Origin: Lactiplantibacillus xiangfangensis
GTDB lineage: Bacteria; Bacillota; Bacilli; Lactobacillales; Lactobacillaceae
DNA length: 64,000 nucleotides
Assembly (NCBI RefSeq): GCF_001438845.1
Contig: NZ_JQCL01000057.1
Span: 97,951-161,950 of the forward strand
Direction: 5' to 3'
The position numbers and the translations under genes are program-made. Within the stretch, counting starts at the first letter, position 1, and each line of letters starts with the position of its first letter. Under the pieces are notes generated by a model that was not told the DNA's origin, made no database searches, and saw nothing but the letters and a program-made list of their open reading frames with translations. This document shows positions 10,106 to 18,683 of this stretch, piece by piece.

Positions 10106-10290
10106 TCGGAGGTTGCCACTGATAGCATCGATCGTGATGGTGGCGTTTGGGCGGTGGCTTTTCCGGCCTTACGCCACGGACGGTCCGGAACAATTGTGGT
10201 CTTTGCAATTGATCCGGGCGAGGGTTAAGACCGTTTCTCAGGCTTAACCCGGTCCCACGACCGCATGTTATCAGTGGCAGCCGGACTAGG
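10106..10290. repeat. Long palindromic repeat, family A (copy 1)
   Basis: Ends GGTTGCCACTGATA (10111-10124) and TTATCAGTGGCAGCC (10268-10282) are inverted repeats. The core CCGGGCGAGGGTTAAGACCG plus TCTCAGGCTTAACCCGGTC matches the reverse complement of the copy at 42911-43079. It lies about 50 bp after a family B copy. Confidence 0.82.
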
Positions 10291-10344
10291 TAATTGATAC
10301 TGTGGGATTAATTCAAATTTTTATCTTACAATGTTTAGAAACTA

Positions 10345-10394
10345 AAAATCGTGCGTTCAGAATTGTCATAATGATTCTGAACGCACGATTTTTA
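10345..10394. terminator. Strong hairpin terminator after the LysR gene
   Basis: Arms AAATCGTGCGTTCAGAAT / ATTCTGAACGCACGATTT match perfectly over 18 bp, with A/T runs on both sides, so it can act in both directions. Confidence 0.85.
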
Positions 10395-10403
10395 AATGTT
10401 AAA

Positions 10404-11309
10404 TTATTGTTCTTGAACGGCTTCATCGGCCTCGAAAGTTTTTTCGATAATATCCATGACTTGTTTGAATAAGCCAATTGGAAATTGGTGGGCCCGGCGA
10501 ATCAAATTGATATGAACACTTGGAACTTGAACATCCTCAATTGGAATTTCAACCAAGTCGCTCTGTGCTGGGGCAGTGATGTCCGAGACAAAACCGAGGG
10601 CTAAGTCTTCTTGAACTAGGCCACTGACAAGCGTGCTACTATCGGATTCAAAGAGCACTTGTGGTTTGATGGAGAGTTGTTCAGCTAATTGATGGAAAAC
10701 TAATTTGTTTAGATAAGTAGCGTTTAAAATAACAAAGGGTGATTTTAAAGCCTCTTCAAACGTTGGGTGTTCCATTTTTGCTAATGGATGTTCAGGACTG
10801 GCAAGAATTTTGAACTTAAATGGTCGTAACGGGGTGACCGCTAGTCGTTCATCTAAAGTTTGATCCAGGTTACCGCTGATTGCTAAGTCGAGTTGACCAC
10901 CTAAAACTTGTTTGACCAGTTGGTTAGCGCCCATTTCAACGGTATGGACGCTACTAAGTAAGTCTTGTTCCAAAATTGGCTTGGTCAGGGCCGGTAAGTA
11001 ATGTTCACTGACGGAAGGTTCAATGCCGAGCCGAAGCGTATGTTGACGCAAGTGGCTGATCGATTCATTGACGTGCTGCCAGTTAGAAATAATATCGTTA
11101 GCGGCTAATAAAAGTTGTTGACCACTAGGCGTTAGCACTAGCGCCTTGGTCTTAGCTTGACGAAAGAAGAGCGTTGTTTGGAAATGCCGTTCGAGACGCT
11201 TGATTGCTTGCGAAATGGTTGGCTGGCTTACATGAAAATCGGCCGCCGTTTGCGTGTAACTTTGTGTACTAATTAAACGTTGAAAATAGTACAGATCCTT
11301 AATATTCAT
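10404..11309 (-). CDS. LysR-family transcriptional regulator
   Basis: 301 residues, normal for the family. The N-terminal winged helix-turn-helix reads TQTAADFHVSQPTISQAIKRLE (residues 18-39 approx.). A periplasmic-binding-like effector domain follows, about 90-290. The start ATG 11309 has only a weak ribosome site. No divergent target gene adjoins it: more than 1 kb of gene-poor DNA follows upstream, containing a TTAATCAT inverted repeat that may be its operator. The effector is unknown. Confidence 0.9.
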   Translation of the reverse strand: MNIKDLYYFQRLISTQSYTQTAADFHVSQPTISQAIKRLERHFQTTLFFRQAKTKALVLTPSGQQLLLAANDIISNWQHVNESISHLRQHTLRLGIEPSVSEHYLPALTKPILEQDLLSSVHTVEMGANQLVKQVLGGQLDLAISGNLDQTLDERLAVTPLRPFKFKILASPEHPLAKMEHPTFEEALKSPFVILNATYLNKLVFHQLAEQLSIKPQVLFESDSSTLVSGLVQEDLALGFVSDITAPAQSDLVEIPIEDVQVPSVHINLIRRAHQFPIGLFKQVMDIIEKTFEADEAVQEQ

Positions 11310-12267
11310 GAAAATGTAGCTTCCATAAAAATTATTAATGTTGTTTTAGCAATTAATAATCACAAATAAGCAGGCCTCAACCCGAAGATGATTATCAAAT
11401 AGATTTATCATATGACAAGTTAATCATAACATGATTAACGATTCGAAAGTGGTACCGTTAATCATAGTCGTAATGATTGGGTGCTGTCAACGATAATGGT
11501 TGAGGTATTGAAACTATTATGATTATTAATAATACCAAAAACATCGATTGGTCTAGGTGCCGTTACAATAGGATTTACCTTTTTTTACCATAGCTTTGGT
11601 TTATTAGTTGAGGTGTTGTTGGATCATCATTTACTTTTAAGAGCCAAATGGTGGAATAACAAGCTAATAAAGCGGTAATTAGGTGAAAACTGAACTTAAA
11701 GTTAAGGTGTTCAACGGATAAACGAAATTTATAATGATAATTTATAAATTAAAGTCTTTAAGCTTATGAATTTTAAGCAACAAGGACTTTGTATAAAAAT
11801 TAGTTATCAGTTAAGGTGGTGTCATATATCAGCTGATAAACGAAACAGTGGGCTAAAAAGTTGAATACTGATTGGAGCCGTGCGGTTTCAGACGAACATC
11901 CGCGATTATAGTGAAATTAAAGTTAACCCCTTTAAACTATAAACCGAACGAATAAGAACAAGCGCCATTATTTTTGATAATTGCAACTGAACAATAACTT
12001 GCGCAAAAGATTATAAAAAACAGTTATCGGTTAAGGGGCTGTTTTAGTTTTGAAATGGCCGCTGGGACAATTAATGTCCCAATAGCAAACTAGTCAAATT
12101 TAGCGATGAACCCCAGGTAACTATTTCAACTTAACATAATTAATTATAATACTAAAGGAATTAAAAAGGTTAAAAATGCCGAAATAACAGTCGGTTAGTT
12201 AATTGGGTATAATTATTACTTATACAAGTGACTGAACGAACGTCAAATTACTAGTAACGACGCGTGT
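11310..12267. other. AT-rich gene-poor interval
   Basis: About 960 bp with no supportable gene. It contains an inverted repeat GTTAATCAT / ATGATTAAC (11419-11439) with a third GTTAATCAT at 11457-11465. It also has an imperfect direct repeat around AGTTATC(A/G)GTTAAGG at about 11802 and 12022. Short ORFs lack ribosome sites. It may be decayed sequence or hold regulatory RNA. Confidence 0.5.
11419..11439. promoter_or_regulatory. Inverted repeat, possible LysR operator
   Basis: Perfect 9-bp arms GTTAATCAT and ATGATTAAC are separated by AAC. A third copy of the half-site lies at 11457. The position about 110 bp upstream of the LysR start suits autoregulation. Assignment is inference. Confidence 0.4.
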
Positions 12268-12320
12268 AAACTAAAACGCTTAGCAAATCCGATCTGGGAT
12301 CTGCTAAGCGTTTTAGTTTT
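12268..12320. terminator. Terminator downstream of the small peptide gene
   Basis: AAACTAAAACGCTTAGCA pairs perfectly with TGCTAAGCGTTTTAGTTT, with A and T runs at the ends. Confidence 0.85.
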
Positions 12321-12333
12321 TATAACGGTCAGC

Positions 12334-12465
12334 CTAACGACGGTTTTGCGGACGACGTTGATCGTGTTTGATTCTGACTGATTGGGCAGCGGGTACGCGA
12401 TTACTGGCAGCAACACCAGCAACGGCTGCTAAGCCGGCTGCGACTAAAAGACCTGCTAATAACAT
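12334..12465 (-). CDS. Small hydrophobic peptide (43 aa)
   Basis: A short ORF with a strong AAGGAGGGG ribosome site. It starts ATG 12465 and ends TAG 12334, just before a strong terminator. The first 20 residues (MLLAGLLVAAGLAAVAGVAA) form a membrane segment or signal-like helix. The rest is basic, ending RRPQNRR. It follows the Rgg-like gene on the same strand after 92 bp. It is either a small membrane protein or, less likely, a peptide signal precursor. I do not recognise a family. Confidence 0.7.
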   Translation of the reverse strand: MLLAGLLVAAGLAAVAGVAASNRVPAAQSVRIKHDQRRPQNRR

Positions 12466-12556
12466 GGACAGCCCCTCCTTAATTGTTCAAACCACGTCTT
12501 TGATACTTGCAAGTTTAGGTGATTAACTTAACAAATGCAATTATTTTGCCGGGTTC

Positions 12557-13399
12557 TTAAATTGAACTTGAATAACTTGAAATTTTCTTAAGTAATTGCT
12601 TGTTATTGTTGATACGTGCAAAGGCAGTTGCGTCGTTCAGGTATTCTTGAACTTTGCTTGGCTCGCCGATGAGTTGTGCTTGTAAAAACTTGATCCAAGC
12701 AGCGTAGTAGGTCACGTGAAAACGGGAACAGATGTTAATGCCGTAATCCAACAGTTTCAAACTTTGGGTCGGCTGGTCAATGCTGGCGTAGAAGTTACCA
12801 GTATAGTAGGCCAAGTTAATGACCCGCCAGACGCTCGCCGTGGTTTCTAAGGGCAGGTTAGGTAAAGCGTGTCGGACTTTTTCAAAGTAGTACTGGGCCT
12901 TGTTAGGGTCATGGTTAAACTGATAAGCAATCCCAGTGCCACAGTAAGCTAACTGGGTATAGATTGTTGTGTGCGATTCGTCAAGATCAGTAATAATCTG
13001 ATCGAAGTTGAACAGGACGTCGCTGATCGGGTGATGGTTCAAAGCGGCCACGTATCCCTTTAAATAACAATATTGGAGCTTTGTTTCGCGGTCATGCCGG
13101 GGATCATCAGCAATTTTAGCTAATAAAGTTTCGGCATCACGATATTCACTGGTAATTAAATCAAATTCAATTTTTTCAAGCACCTTTAATACCGCTGCGT
13201 CAGCAACCCGTTCCGTTGGAAAAACATCTTCTAATTGGAGATTTAAGCGCTGACAGAGTTGTGCCACAATCCGAATTGCGGGCGCTTTGCCGTTGTTTTC
13301 AAACTTACTGAGGGTGGCTTGGGTACAAATGCCCTCAGCTAAGGCTTTTTGGGATAAACCCAAAGCTTTGCGGCGGGCAATAAATAGTTCGATATTCAA
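12557..13399 (-). CDS. Rgg/PlcR-like HTH regulator with TPR-type C-terminus
   Basis: 280 residues. The N-terminal XRE helix-turn-helix lies at about residues 5-55 (ALGLSQKALAEGICTQATLSKFENN). The rest is helical and resembles the TPR-like peptide-binding domain of Rgg and related regulators. Start ATG 13399 is preceded by GGAAGTG. A cre-like TGAAAGCGTTTTAC (13435-13448, minus) lies upstream. Such regulators often sense short peptides, so the adjacent 43-aa hydrophobic peptide is worth noting. The target is unknown. Confidence 0.8.
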   Translation of the reverse strand: MNIELFIARRKALGLSQKALAEGICTQATLSKFENNGKAPAIRIVAQLCQRLNLQLEDVFPTERVADAAVLKVLEKIEFDLITSEYRDAETLLAKIADDPRHDRETKLQYCYLKGYVAALNHHPISDVLFNFDQIITDLDESHTTIYTQLAYCGTGIAYQFNHDPNKAQYYFEKVRHALPNLPLETTASVWRVINLAYYTGNFYASIDQPTQSLKLLDYGINICSRFHVTYYAAWIKFLQAQLIGEPSKVQEYLNDATAFARINNNKQLLKKISSYSSSI

Positions 13400-13560
13400 G
13401 TTGACACTTCCTTTTTACCAAACTAAAGCAGTTTTGTAAAACGCTTTCAATGTCAATTTAACACCGTTAATATAATCTTGTCAATATTTATACGTAATAA
13501 AAATTATTCTTAAAATATATAAATCTAATTACAAATAATATAATCAAAGCGTGCCAACGG

Positions 13561-13995
13561 TTAGCGGTGCCAGCGCATTGTGTATTCAGGTTGATTCGTC
13601 GCTTTATCAATCTGTTGCTCGTGAACGTGAAAACCGCTGTGGTGATAAAAGGCGACTGCGGGTCGGTTAGCGACGTAGACGGAAAGTTGCAGCTTATGGG
13701 TCAGTTCTTTGGCAGCGGCTAGTAACGCCGTCCCGACGCCTTGCTGTTGGGCACCTGCTTGCACGAAGATTCCCGCAACGTAGTGCCCTTGTAAGCCAAT
13801 AAAACCGACGATTTTTTCGGCGGTTGTGGCAATAATCAGTTGGGCTTGTGGTAGGGCGGTCCGGACTGCTGGTGCCTGCTTACGCCAATAGTCAGCCTTG
13901 ATAAATGGGTGGGCCTTCAGGTTGCCGTGGAGCCAAATCGTCATCAGTTGATCGAGTTGTTCAGTGGTGGGGTGGTGCAATAAATAGGTTTGCAT
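13561..13995 (-). CDS. GNAT acetyltransferase, YjaB-like
   Basis: 144 residues from ATG 13995 (GGAAGA upstream). The longer frame would run through a terminator at 14119-14171, so it is rejected. Acetyl-CoA site motif QQGVGTALLAAAK lies near residues 90-102, and NRPAVAFYHHSGF near 112-124. It resembles E. coli YjaB in length and in the N-terminal pattern of an IW-containing helix and downstream HPF. The acceptor substrate is unknown. Confidence 0.85.
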   Translation of the reverse strand: MQTYLLHHPTTEQLDQLMTIWLHGNLKAHPFIKADYWRKQAPAVRTALPQAQLIIATTAEKIVGFIGLQGHYVAGIFVQAGAQQQGVGTALLAAAKELTHKLQLSVYVANRPAVAFYHHSGFHVHEQQIDKATNQPEYTMRWHR

Positions 13996-14118
13996 AGGTC
14001 TTCCTTGTTCATAAATTAGCGGTATTGATAATAAAAATCGCTTGTGTGGTTTTAAAAAATAGGATTCATCAACTAAATACGTAATTAGTAGTAGCAATCC
14101 GTTTAATTCTTGAAAATA

Positions 14119-14171
14119 AATAAGGTGCATTCACGCTATCCTGAACAACGGATGGGTGAATACACCTTATT
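14119..14171 (-). terminator. Terminator of the oligopeptide-binding protein gene
   Basis: AATAAGGTG-ATTCA pairs with TGAAT-CACCTTATT; a T-rich stretch follows on the minus strand. Confidence 0.75.
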
Positions 14172-14205
14172 CATTATTAAATGTTAAATCGTTGTGTGCT
14201 GGACT

Positions 14206-15873
14206 TTATTTGGCCATGTAAGCACCCTTGAAGTTGTAGTTGATACCGGCTGTGTTGTAAACGAGCCCTTTCAACTTAGGGTTGACCATTTGTGCAATGA
14301 CGTTTTGAGAAAGTGGGGCGACGCCTTGATCAGTACCGATGATTTTTTCAGCTTTAGCAAGTTGTTCCCAACGGGTCGCGGTGCTGGTCGTTGCGTTAGC
14401 GGCGCTGATAGCACTGTCGTAATCAGAATTTGTCCATTTCCCAAAGTTGTAGTCGTTCTTAGACGTCATGATGCCTAAGTCAGAGATTGGGTCGGAGAAG
14501 TCGGCTTGCCATGCGGAGATAACTAACTGGAAGTTCCCAGCGGTTTCACGTGCAATCCGAGTCTTGTAAGGAACGGTAACGCTATTGACCTTCAAACCAG
14601 GCAATTCCTTTTCCAATTGACCTTGGACGTATTCGGAGATGGCCTTCATTTGATCGGTATCGTCGTGCGTCAACGTAACGGTCAACGACTTCTTACCGAC
14701 TTCCTTAAGACCTTCTTGCCAGAGTTTTTTAGCCTTGGCGTTATCTTGAGTGACTGAATCGGCAACGGTATTTTCAGTTGCGAAGTCTTTTCCAGTTGTT
14801 GGATCCTTCGCTAAGCCACTAGTGGCGAAGCCCTTTGGTGTAACGGAACCGTCACCGAGGACGTCGTTAACGAGTTGCTTACGGTCTAACGTTAATGACA
14901 TGGCTTGACGAAGTTTCGTGTTAGCCAAAGCCTTGACTTTCTTTTGGTTGAATTCAAGGTAGTTCAAACGTGAAGACTTACGGATGACCAACTTACTGTT
15001 GTTCTTTTCGTTTTTAACTTGTTGACCTGAAAGGACGGCGGCATCAAGCTTGCCACTCTGGAATAAGTTAAATGCGGTCGTTGTTGATTTAACCACTTGG
15101 TCGTTGATCTTTGTTAAGTAGACGTGTTTCTTGTCCCAGTAGTCCGTGTTACGAACAAGGGTCCAAGTTGAGTTAGTCCCTTTCCAACCAGTCATCTTAA
15201 ATGGCCCGTCATAGACCATCTTGCTGGCGCTAGTCCCGTATTGCTTGCCATATTTTTGAACGGCGTGTTGGTTTTGTGGGAAGAAGACCACGAAGCCCAT
15301 CAGGAGTTTAAAGTATTGCATTGGTTTTTCCAGCGTGACGGTCAACTTGTACTTGCCATCCGCCTTGATGCCTAAAGTAGAAGGACTCGCTTTCCCTGCA
15401 GTGATCTTATCAGCGTTCTTGATGCCAGAATACAGGTAAGCGTATTGAGAAGCGGTCTTAGGGTTAACGGTGCGGCGCCAACCATAAACGAAGTCTTGGG
15501 CGGTTACTTTATCACCGTTGCTCCATTTGGCATTTTTACGTAATGTGAAGGTATAAGTTTTCTTATCCTTCGAGACCGTGGTCCCCGTTGCAATCCCTGG
15601 TGTGACCTTGCTATCTTTGCCTAAACGGTACAGGCCTTCTTGCGAGTTACTGATCATGGTCCCACTAATAACATCGGTTGCCATTGACGGGTCAAGTGTT
15701 GTAATGTCTTGCCCGTTTTCAGACCAATTTAAAACCTGGGTCTTGGCCATGCCAGCGGTGGTATTACCCGCGTTTGCTGCATTAGAATCTGCCGACTTGC
15801 TACCACAACCAACCAATAAGCCACCAGCTGTGACGGTAACTGCTGCTGCTGTTGCTAAAAATTTCCATTTCAT
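14206..15873 (-). CDS. oppA: Oligopeptide ABC transporter substrate-binding lipoprotein (OppA-like)
   Basis: 555 residues, the usual OppA size. A lipoprotein signal peptide ends in LLVGC, with lipidated Cys23. An SBP_bac_5 domain covers most of the rest, with characteristic TYTFTLRKNAKWSNGDKVTAQDF and GYGWRR-like segments. It should be anchored outside the membrane and deliver peptides to an Opp permease encoded elsewhere; no permease or ATPase gene is adjacent. AGGGGG precedes the ATG. It lies between serA and a GNAT gene and has its own terminator. Confidence 0.9.
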   Translation of the reverse strand: MKWKFLATAAAVTVTAGGLLVGCGSKSADSNAANAGNTTAGMAKTQVLNWSENGQDITTLDPSMATDVISGTMISNSQEGLYRLGKDSKVTPGIATGTTVSKDKKTYTFTLRKNAKWSNGDKVTAQDFVYGWRRTVNPKTASQYAYLYSGIKNADKITAGKASPSTLGIKADGKYKLTVTLEKPMQYFKLLMGFVVFFPQNQHAVQKYGKQYGTSASKMVYDGPFKMTGWKGTNSTWTLVRNTDYWDKKHVYLTKINDQVVKSTTTAFNLFQSGKLDAAVLSGQQVKNEKNNSKLVIRKSSRLNYLEFNQKKVKALANTKLRQAMSLTLDRKQLVNDVLGDGSVTPKGFATSGLAKDPTTGKDFATENTVADSVTQDNAKAKKLWQEGLKEVGKKSLTVTLTHDDTDQMKAISEYVQGQLEKELPGLKVNSVTVPYKTRIARETAGNFQLVISAWQADFSDPISDLGIMTSKNDYNFGKWTNSDYDSAISAANATTSTATRWEQLAKAEKIIGTDQGVAPLSQNVIAQMVNPKLKGLVYNTAGINYNFKGAYMAK

Positions 15874-15981
15874 AAAATAAGTGCCCCCTACTCAAGTGAC
15901 TATGTACGATATAAAAATGAGAATACATTAAAAACAGATTAAAATCAATATTTAATTTTTAATGTTTTGAACAGAAACACC

Positions 15982-16020
15982 AAAAAAGCAGTCCTATCAA
16001 GGGTTGATAGGACTGCTTTG
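15982..16020 (-). terminator. Terminator of the serCA operon
   Basis: On the minus strand AAAGCAGTCCTATCAA pairs with TTGATAGGACTGCTTT and ends in a T run. Confidence 0.88.
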
Positions 16021-16052
16021 GTTAGAAAGTTTTTTATCCAAATTGGAAAAGA

Positions 16053-17222
16053 CTAGGCGTTAGCAATCAACCGAACACGGGTCACTGCTGGAATAGCGTT
16101 GAGCGCCGTAATCAATTGTTGGCTATTTTGATGGTCTAAAGCGTCGACGTCGATAATCGTGTAGGCCGTTTGGTGTTTAGCCGCGTTCGCCATGGTAGCG
16201 ATGTTCAAGTTGGCAGCCGCCAACTTAGACGTAATCTGGCTCACCATGTTAGGGACGTTGTCGTGAATTACGGTAAAACGGTAGGCGGCGTTAAACGGGA
16301 CGGTTAAGTCGGGTAAATTAATGGCTGACTTGACGTTACCGGTTTCTAAGTAAGTCATGATCGTCTTGGCGGCCTGGGTTGCCCCGTTGACCTCCGCTTC
16401 AATCGTGGAGCCGCCGATGTGAGGCGTGACCGTTACGTCATCGCGGTTAGCCAGCTGGGGTTCGCCAAAGTCGGTGTAGTAGTGCGTGAGGTGGTGCGCG
16501 TCCAGCGCTGCCACGGCCGCTGCATTATTGACGATGCCAATGCGTGAGTAGTTGAACAGGTTGGCGCCGGCGGGCATTGCCGCCAACTCGTCGGGACCAA
16601 TCAAATTTAAAGTGTCCTCATTTTTAGGCACATGCACGGTGACGTAGTCCGCATGTTTGACCGCATCTTTAAGCGTTGCAGCGCGTTGAACTTGTTTCGC
16701 AATGTTCCAAGCGGCGTCTGCGGATAAGTAGGGATCGTAGCCAATCACGTTCATACCAAGCGTCAACGCGGCGTTAGCCACTAATGACCCGACGTGCCCC
16801 AGACCAATCACGGCCAAGGTTTTACCTAACAGTTCCGTGCCATTAAACTTCGTTTTGTCATGTTCGGTCCGCTGAGAAACGTCTGCCTCAGTGTGTTTGG
16901 CGGAGTAGCTGGTCGCGGCCATCAAGTTCCGTGAAGAGATAATTAACAGCGCAATGACCAGTTCTTTGACGGCGTTAGCGTTACTACCGGGAGTATTGAA
17001 CACGGCGGTACCGTTGGCGGTCGCCTGGTCGACGGGGACGTTGTTGACGCCGGCGCCCGCCCGGACGATCACTTTCAGTGATTCGGGTAAGGTCTGTTGG
17101 TGCAAATTAACCGAGCGAATTAAGTAGGCATCGGGATGCTCGGACTGATTTAACGTGTAATTTTGAGTGAACGTATTGAGCCCAGCTTGGGCAATCGCAT
17201 TATAAGTTTTAACTTGATACAT
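16053..17222 (-). CDS. serA: D-3-phosphoglycerate dehydrogenase
   Basis: 389 residues: a catalytic 2-hydroxyacid dehydrogenase domain, an NAD-binding GLGHVG loop at 140-145 and an ACT domain in the last 75 residues. The TPHIGGST motif near 262 supplies the catalytic His. It oxidises 3-phosphoglycerate to 3-phosphohydroxypyruvate, the first step to serine; the ACT domain suggests feedback sensing. Its ATG overlaps the stop of serC by one base (TAATG), so the two are translationally coupled. Confidence 0.93.
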   Translation of the reverse strand: MYQVKTYNAIAQAGLNTFTQNYTLNQSEHPDAYLIRSVNLHQQTLPESLKVIVRAGAGVNNVPVDQATANGTAVFNTPGSNANAVKELVIALLIISSRNLMAATSYSAKHTEADVSQRTEHDKTKFNGTELLGKTLAVIGLGHVGSLVANAALTLGMNVIGYDPYLSADAAWNIAKQVQRAATLKDAVKHADYVTVHVPKNEDTLNLIGPDELAAMPAGANLFNYSRIGIVNNAAAVAALDAHHLTHYYTDFGEPQLANRDDVTVTPHIGGSTIEAEVNGATQAAKTIMTYLETGNVKSAINLPDLTVPFNAAYRFTVIHDNVPNMVSQITSKLAAANLNIATMANAAKHQTAYTIIDVDALDHQNSQQLITALNAIPAVTRVRLIANA

Positions 17223-18313
17223 TAGTTCAGCACTCCTTTGGCATGAGTGGCTTCAAAAGTAGCGAGATAATCGACGAGGGCGTCGACGCCAGCTAGTGGC
17301 ATGGCGTTATACAGACTAGCGCGCATCCCGCCAACTAGTCGGTGGCCCTTTAGATTTAGGAGACCTTGATCCGTGGCGCCAGCAATGAATTGGGCATCTA
17401 ACGCAGGGTCACCCGTCATGAACGGCACGTTCATCGTGGAACGGTCGCTGGGTATAACCGGGTTATTGAATAATTGAGATTGATCCAAGAAGTCGTACAG
17501 CCGGGCCGCTTTTTCTTGGTTGCGTTGGGCCATTGCGGCAAGTCCGCCTTGAGCCTTTAACCACTTGAGGACGAGTCCCGCTGCGTAAATGGCAAAGACC
17601 GGTGGCGTGTTAAACATTGATTGTTTCTCCGCAAAGAGCTGGTAGTCGAGCATGCTTGGTAAATTCTTGGCGTGGCCAATCAAATCGTCACGGACGATCA
17701 CAATGGTTAAGCCGGCAGGACCTAAGTTCTTTTGAGCCCCGGCAAAAATCATACCGAAGTCGGTGACGTTATAAGGTTGACCCAAGAAATTGGACGACAT
17801 GTCGGCGACTAACGGGACGTGACCAGTATCTGGAAGTTTTGTGTACATTGTTCCTTCAATGGTGTTGTTCGTGGTAAGGTGAACGTAGTCTAAATTTTGG
17901 TCGACTGGTCCTTGTAGTTGCGGTAGCGCCGTGAAGTGGTTATCAGTGCCCGTTGCTAAAATGTCGACTTGGGTGGCCACTCGCCGGGCTTCATCAGCAG
18001 CCCGGCTGGCCCAATGCCCGCTATCAAGTAAGCCGATGTGGTGGTGGGCGGTGGCTAGGTTAAGTGGTGCGGCTGTAAATTGCAACGTCCCGCCGCCTTG
18101 GAAAAAGAGGACGCGGTAGTTGTTTGGAATTTGCATTAAGTCGCGCAAATCTTGTTCGGCGTCGTTGATGACTTGTTCAAACAGTTGCGAGCGGTGGGAG
18201 ATTTCCATGATGCTCATTCCTGAGTCTTGAAACGACGGTAATTCAGCTTGAATCTGATCAATGACCGGTTTCGGCATGACGGCTGGACCGGCAGAAAAGT
18301 TATACGTTGGCAT
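17222..18313 (-). CDS. serC: Phosphoserine aminotransferase
   Basis: 363 residues, standard SerC length. It starts PTYNFSAGPAVMPKPV. The PLP lysine lies in FAGAQKNLGPAGLT near residue 196, and LVGGMRASLYNAMP is near the C-terminus. It converts phosphohydroxypyruvate and glutamate to phosphoserine. It is the first gene of serC-serA and is preceded by a serine-rich leader peptide and intrinsic terminator (18354-18544), pointing to attenuation by serine supply. A GGGGA ribosome site precedes the ATG. Confidence 0.94.
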   Translation of the reverse strand: MPTYNFSAGPAVMPKPVIDQIQAELPSFQDSGMSIMEISHRSQLFEQVINDAEQDLRDLMQIPNNYRVLFFQGGGTLQFTAAPLNLATAHHHIGLLDSGHWASRAADEARRVATQVDILATGTDNHFTALPQLQGPVDQNLDYVHLTTNNTIEGTMYTKLPDTGHVPLVADMSSNFLGQPYNVTDFGMIFAGAQKNLGPAGLTIVIVRDDLIGHAKNLPSMLDYQLFAEKQSMFNTPPVFAIYAAGLVLKWLKAQGGLAAMAQRNQEKAARLYDFLDQSQLFNNPVIPSDRSTMNVPFMTGDPALDAQFIAGATDQGLLNLKGHRLVGGMRASLYNAMPLAGVDALVDYLATFEATHAKGVLN

Positions 18314-18353
18314 AAAAAAATCCCCACTTTCAAATTAGTGACTAACCAAATGA

Positions 18354-18393
18354 CTATAAAAAAGCCCTCGTAGTCAATTCGACTACCAGGACT
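18354..18393 (-). terminator. Attenuator terminator upstream of serC
   Basis: On the minus strand AGTCCTGGTAGTC pairs with GACTACGAGGGCT over 13 positions with one mismatch and a 5-base loop, followed by seven T. An upstream copy of the 3' arm, GATGACGAGGGC (about 18418-18429), could pair instead with the 5' arm and prevent termination. Confidence 0.88.
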
Positions 18394-18475
18394 GTTAATT
18401 AATCAGTATTATAACCGCCCTCGTCATCGAATGTGATTGAACATCCGTGCTGGGGCTTGATTTGCTCACGCGAAA

Positions 18476-18544
18476 TTAGGCCAACACAGATGGGTGTGTA
18501 GACCAGGAGGAGACGATTAAATTAGCATTACGATTAATAGTCAT
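18476..18544 (-). CDS. Serine-rich leader peptide of serC-serA (22 aa)
   Basis: ATG 18544 has a strong GGAGTGAG ribosome site and TAA lies at 18476-18478. The peptide starts MTINRNAN and contains SSWSTHPS, four Ser codons (TCC TCC TGG TCT ... TCT) in eight codons. It precedes an attenuator terminator and then serC. The end of the coding region (CATCTGTGTTGG) can pair with CCAGCACGGATG just downstream. This is the arrangement of a ribosome-mediated attenuator responding to charged tRNA-Ser. Function is inferred from layout and codon content. Confidence 0.78.
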   Translation of the reverse strand: MTINRNANLIVSSWSTHPSVLA

Positions 18545-18683
18545 AAAACTCACTCCTTGATTTCAATGACTACAATTTATCAAGAGAAACTTATTTTGTC
18601 AAGTCAACAAATGAGAAAAATTATGTCATAATTAAGAAAAGCACAGCGTCGTTCATAAATATTTAATTTTACAGGAGACTAGT

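Noticed and set aside
9838..10247. ORFs of 68 and 88 aa on opposite strands
   Set aside because: They lie in the B and A palindromes and have no ribosome site or protein-like composition.
13996..14130. N-terminal extension of the acetyltransferase
   Set aside because: The extra 45 codons cross a terminator hairpin; the downstream ATG has a ribosome site and the family-like start.
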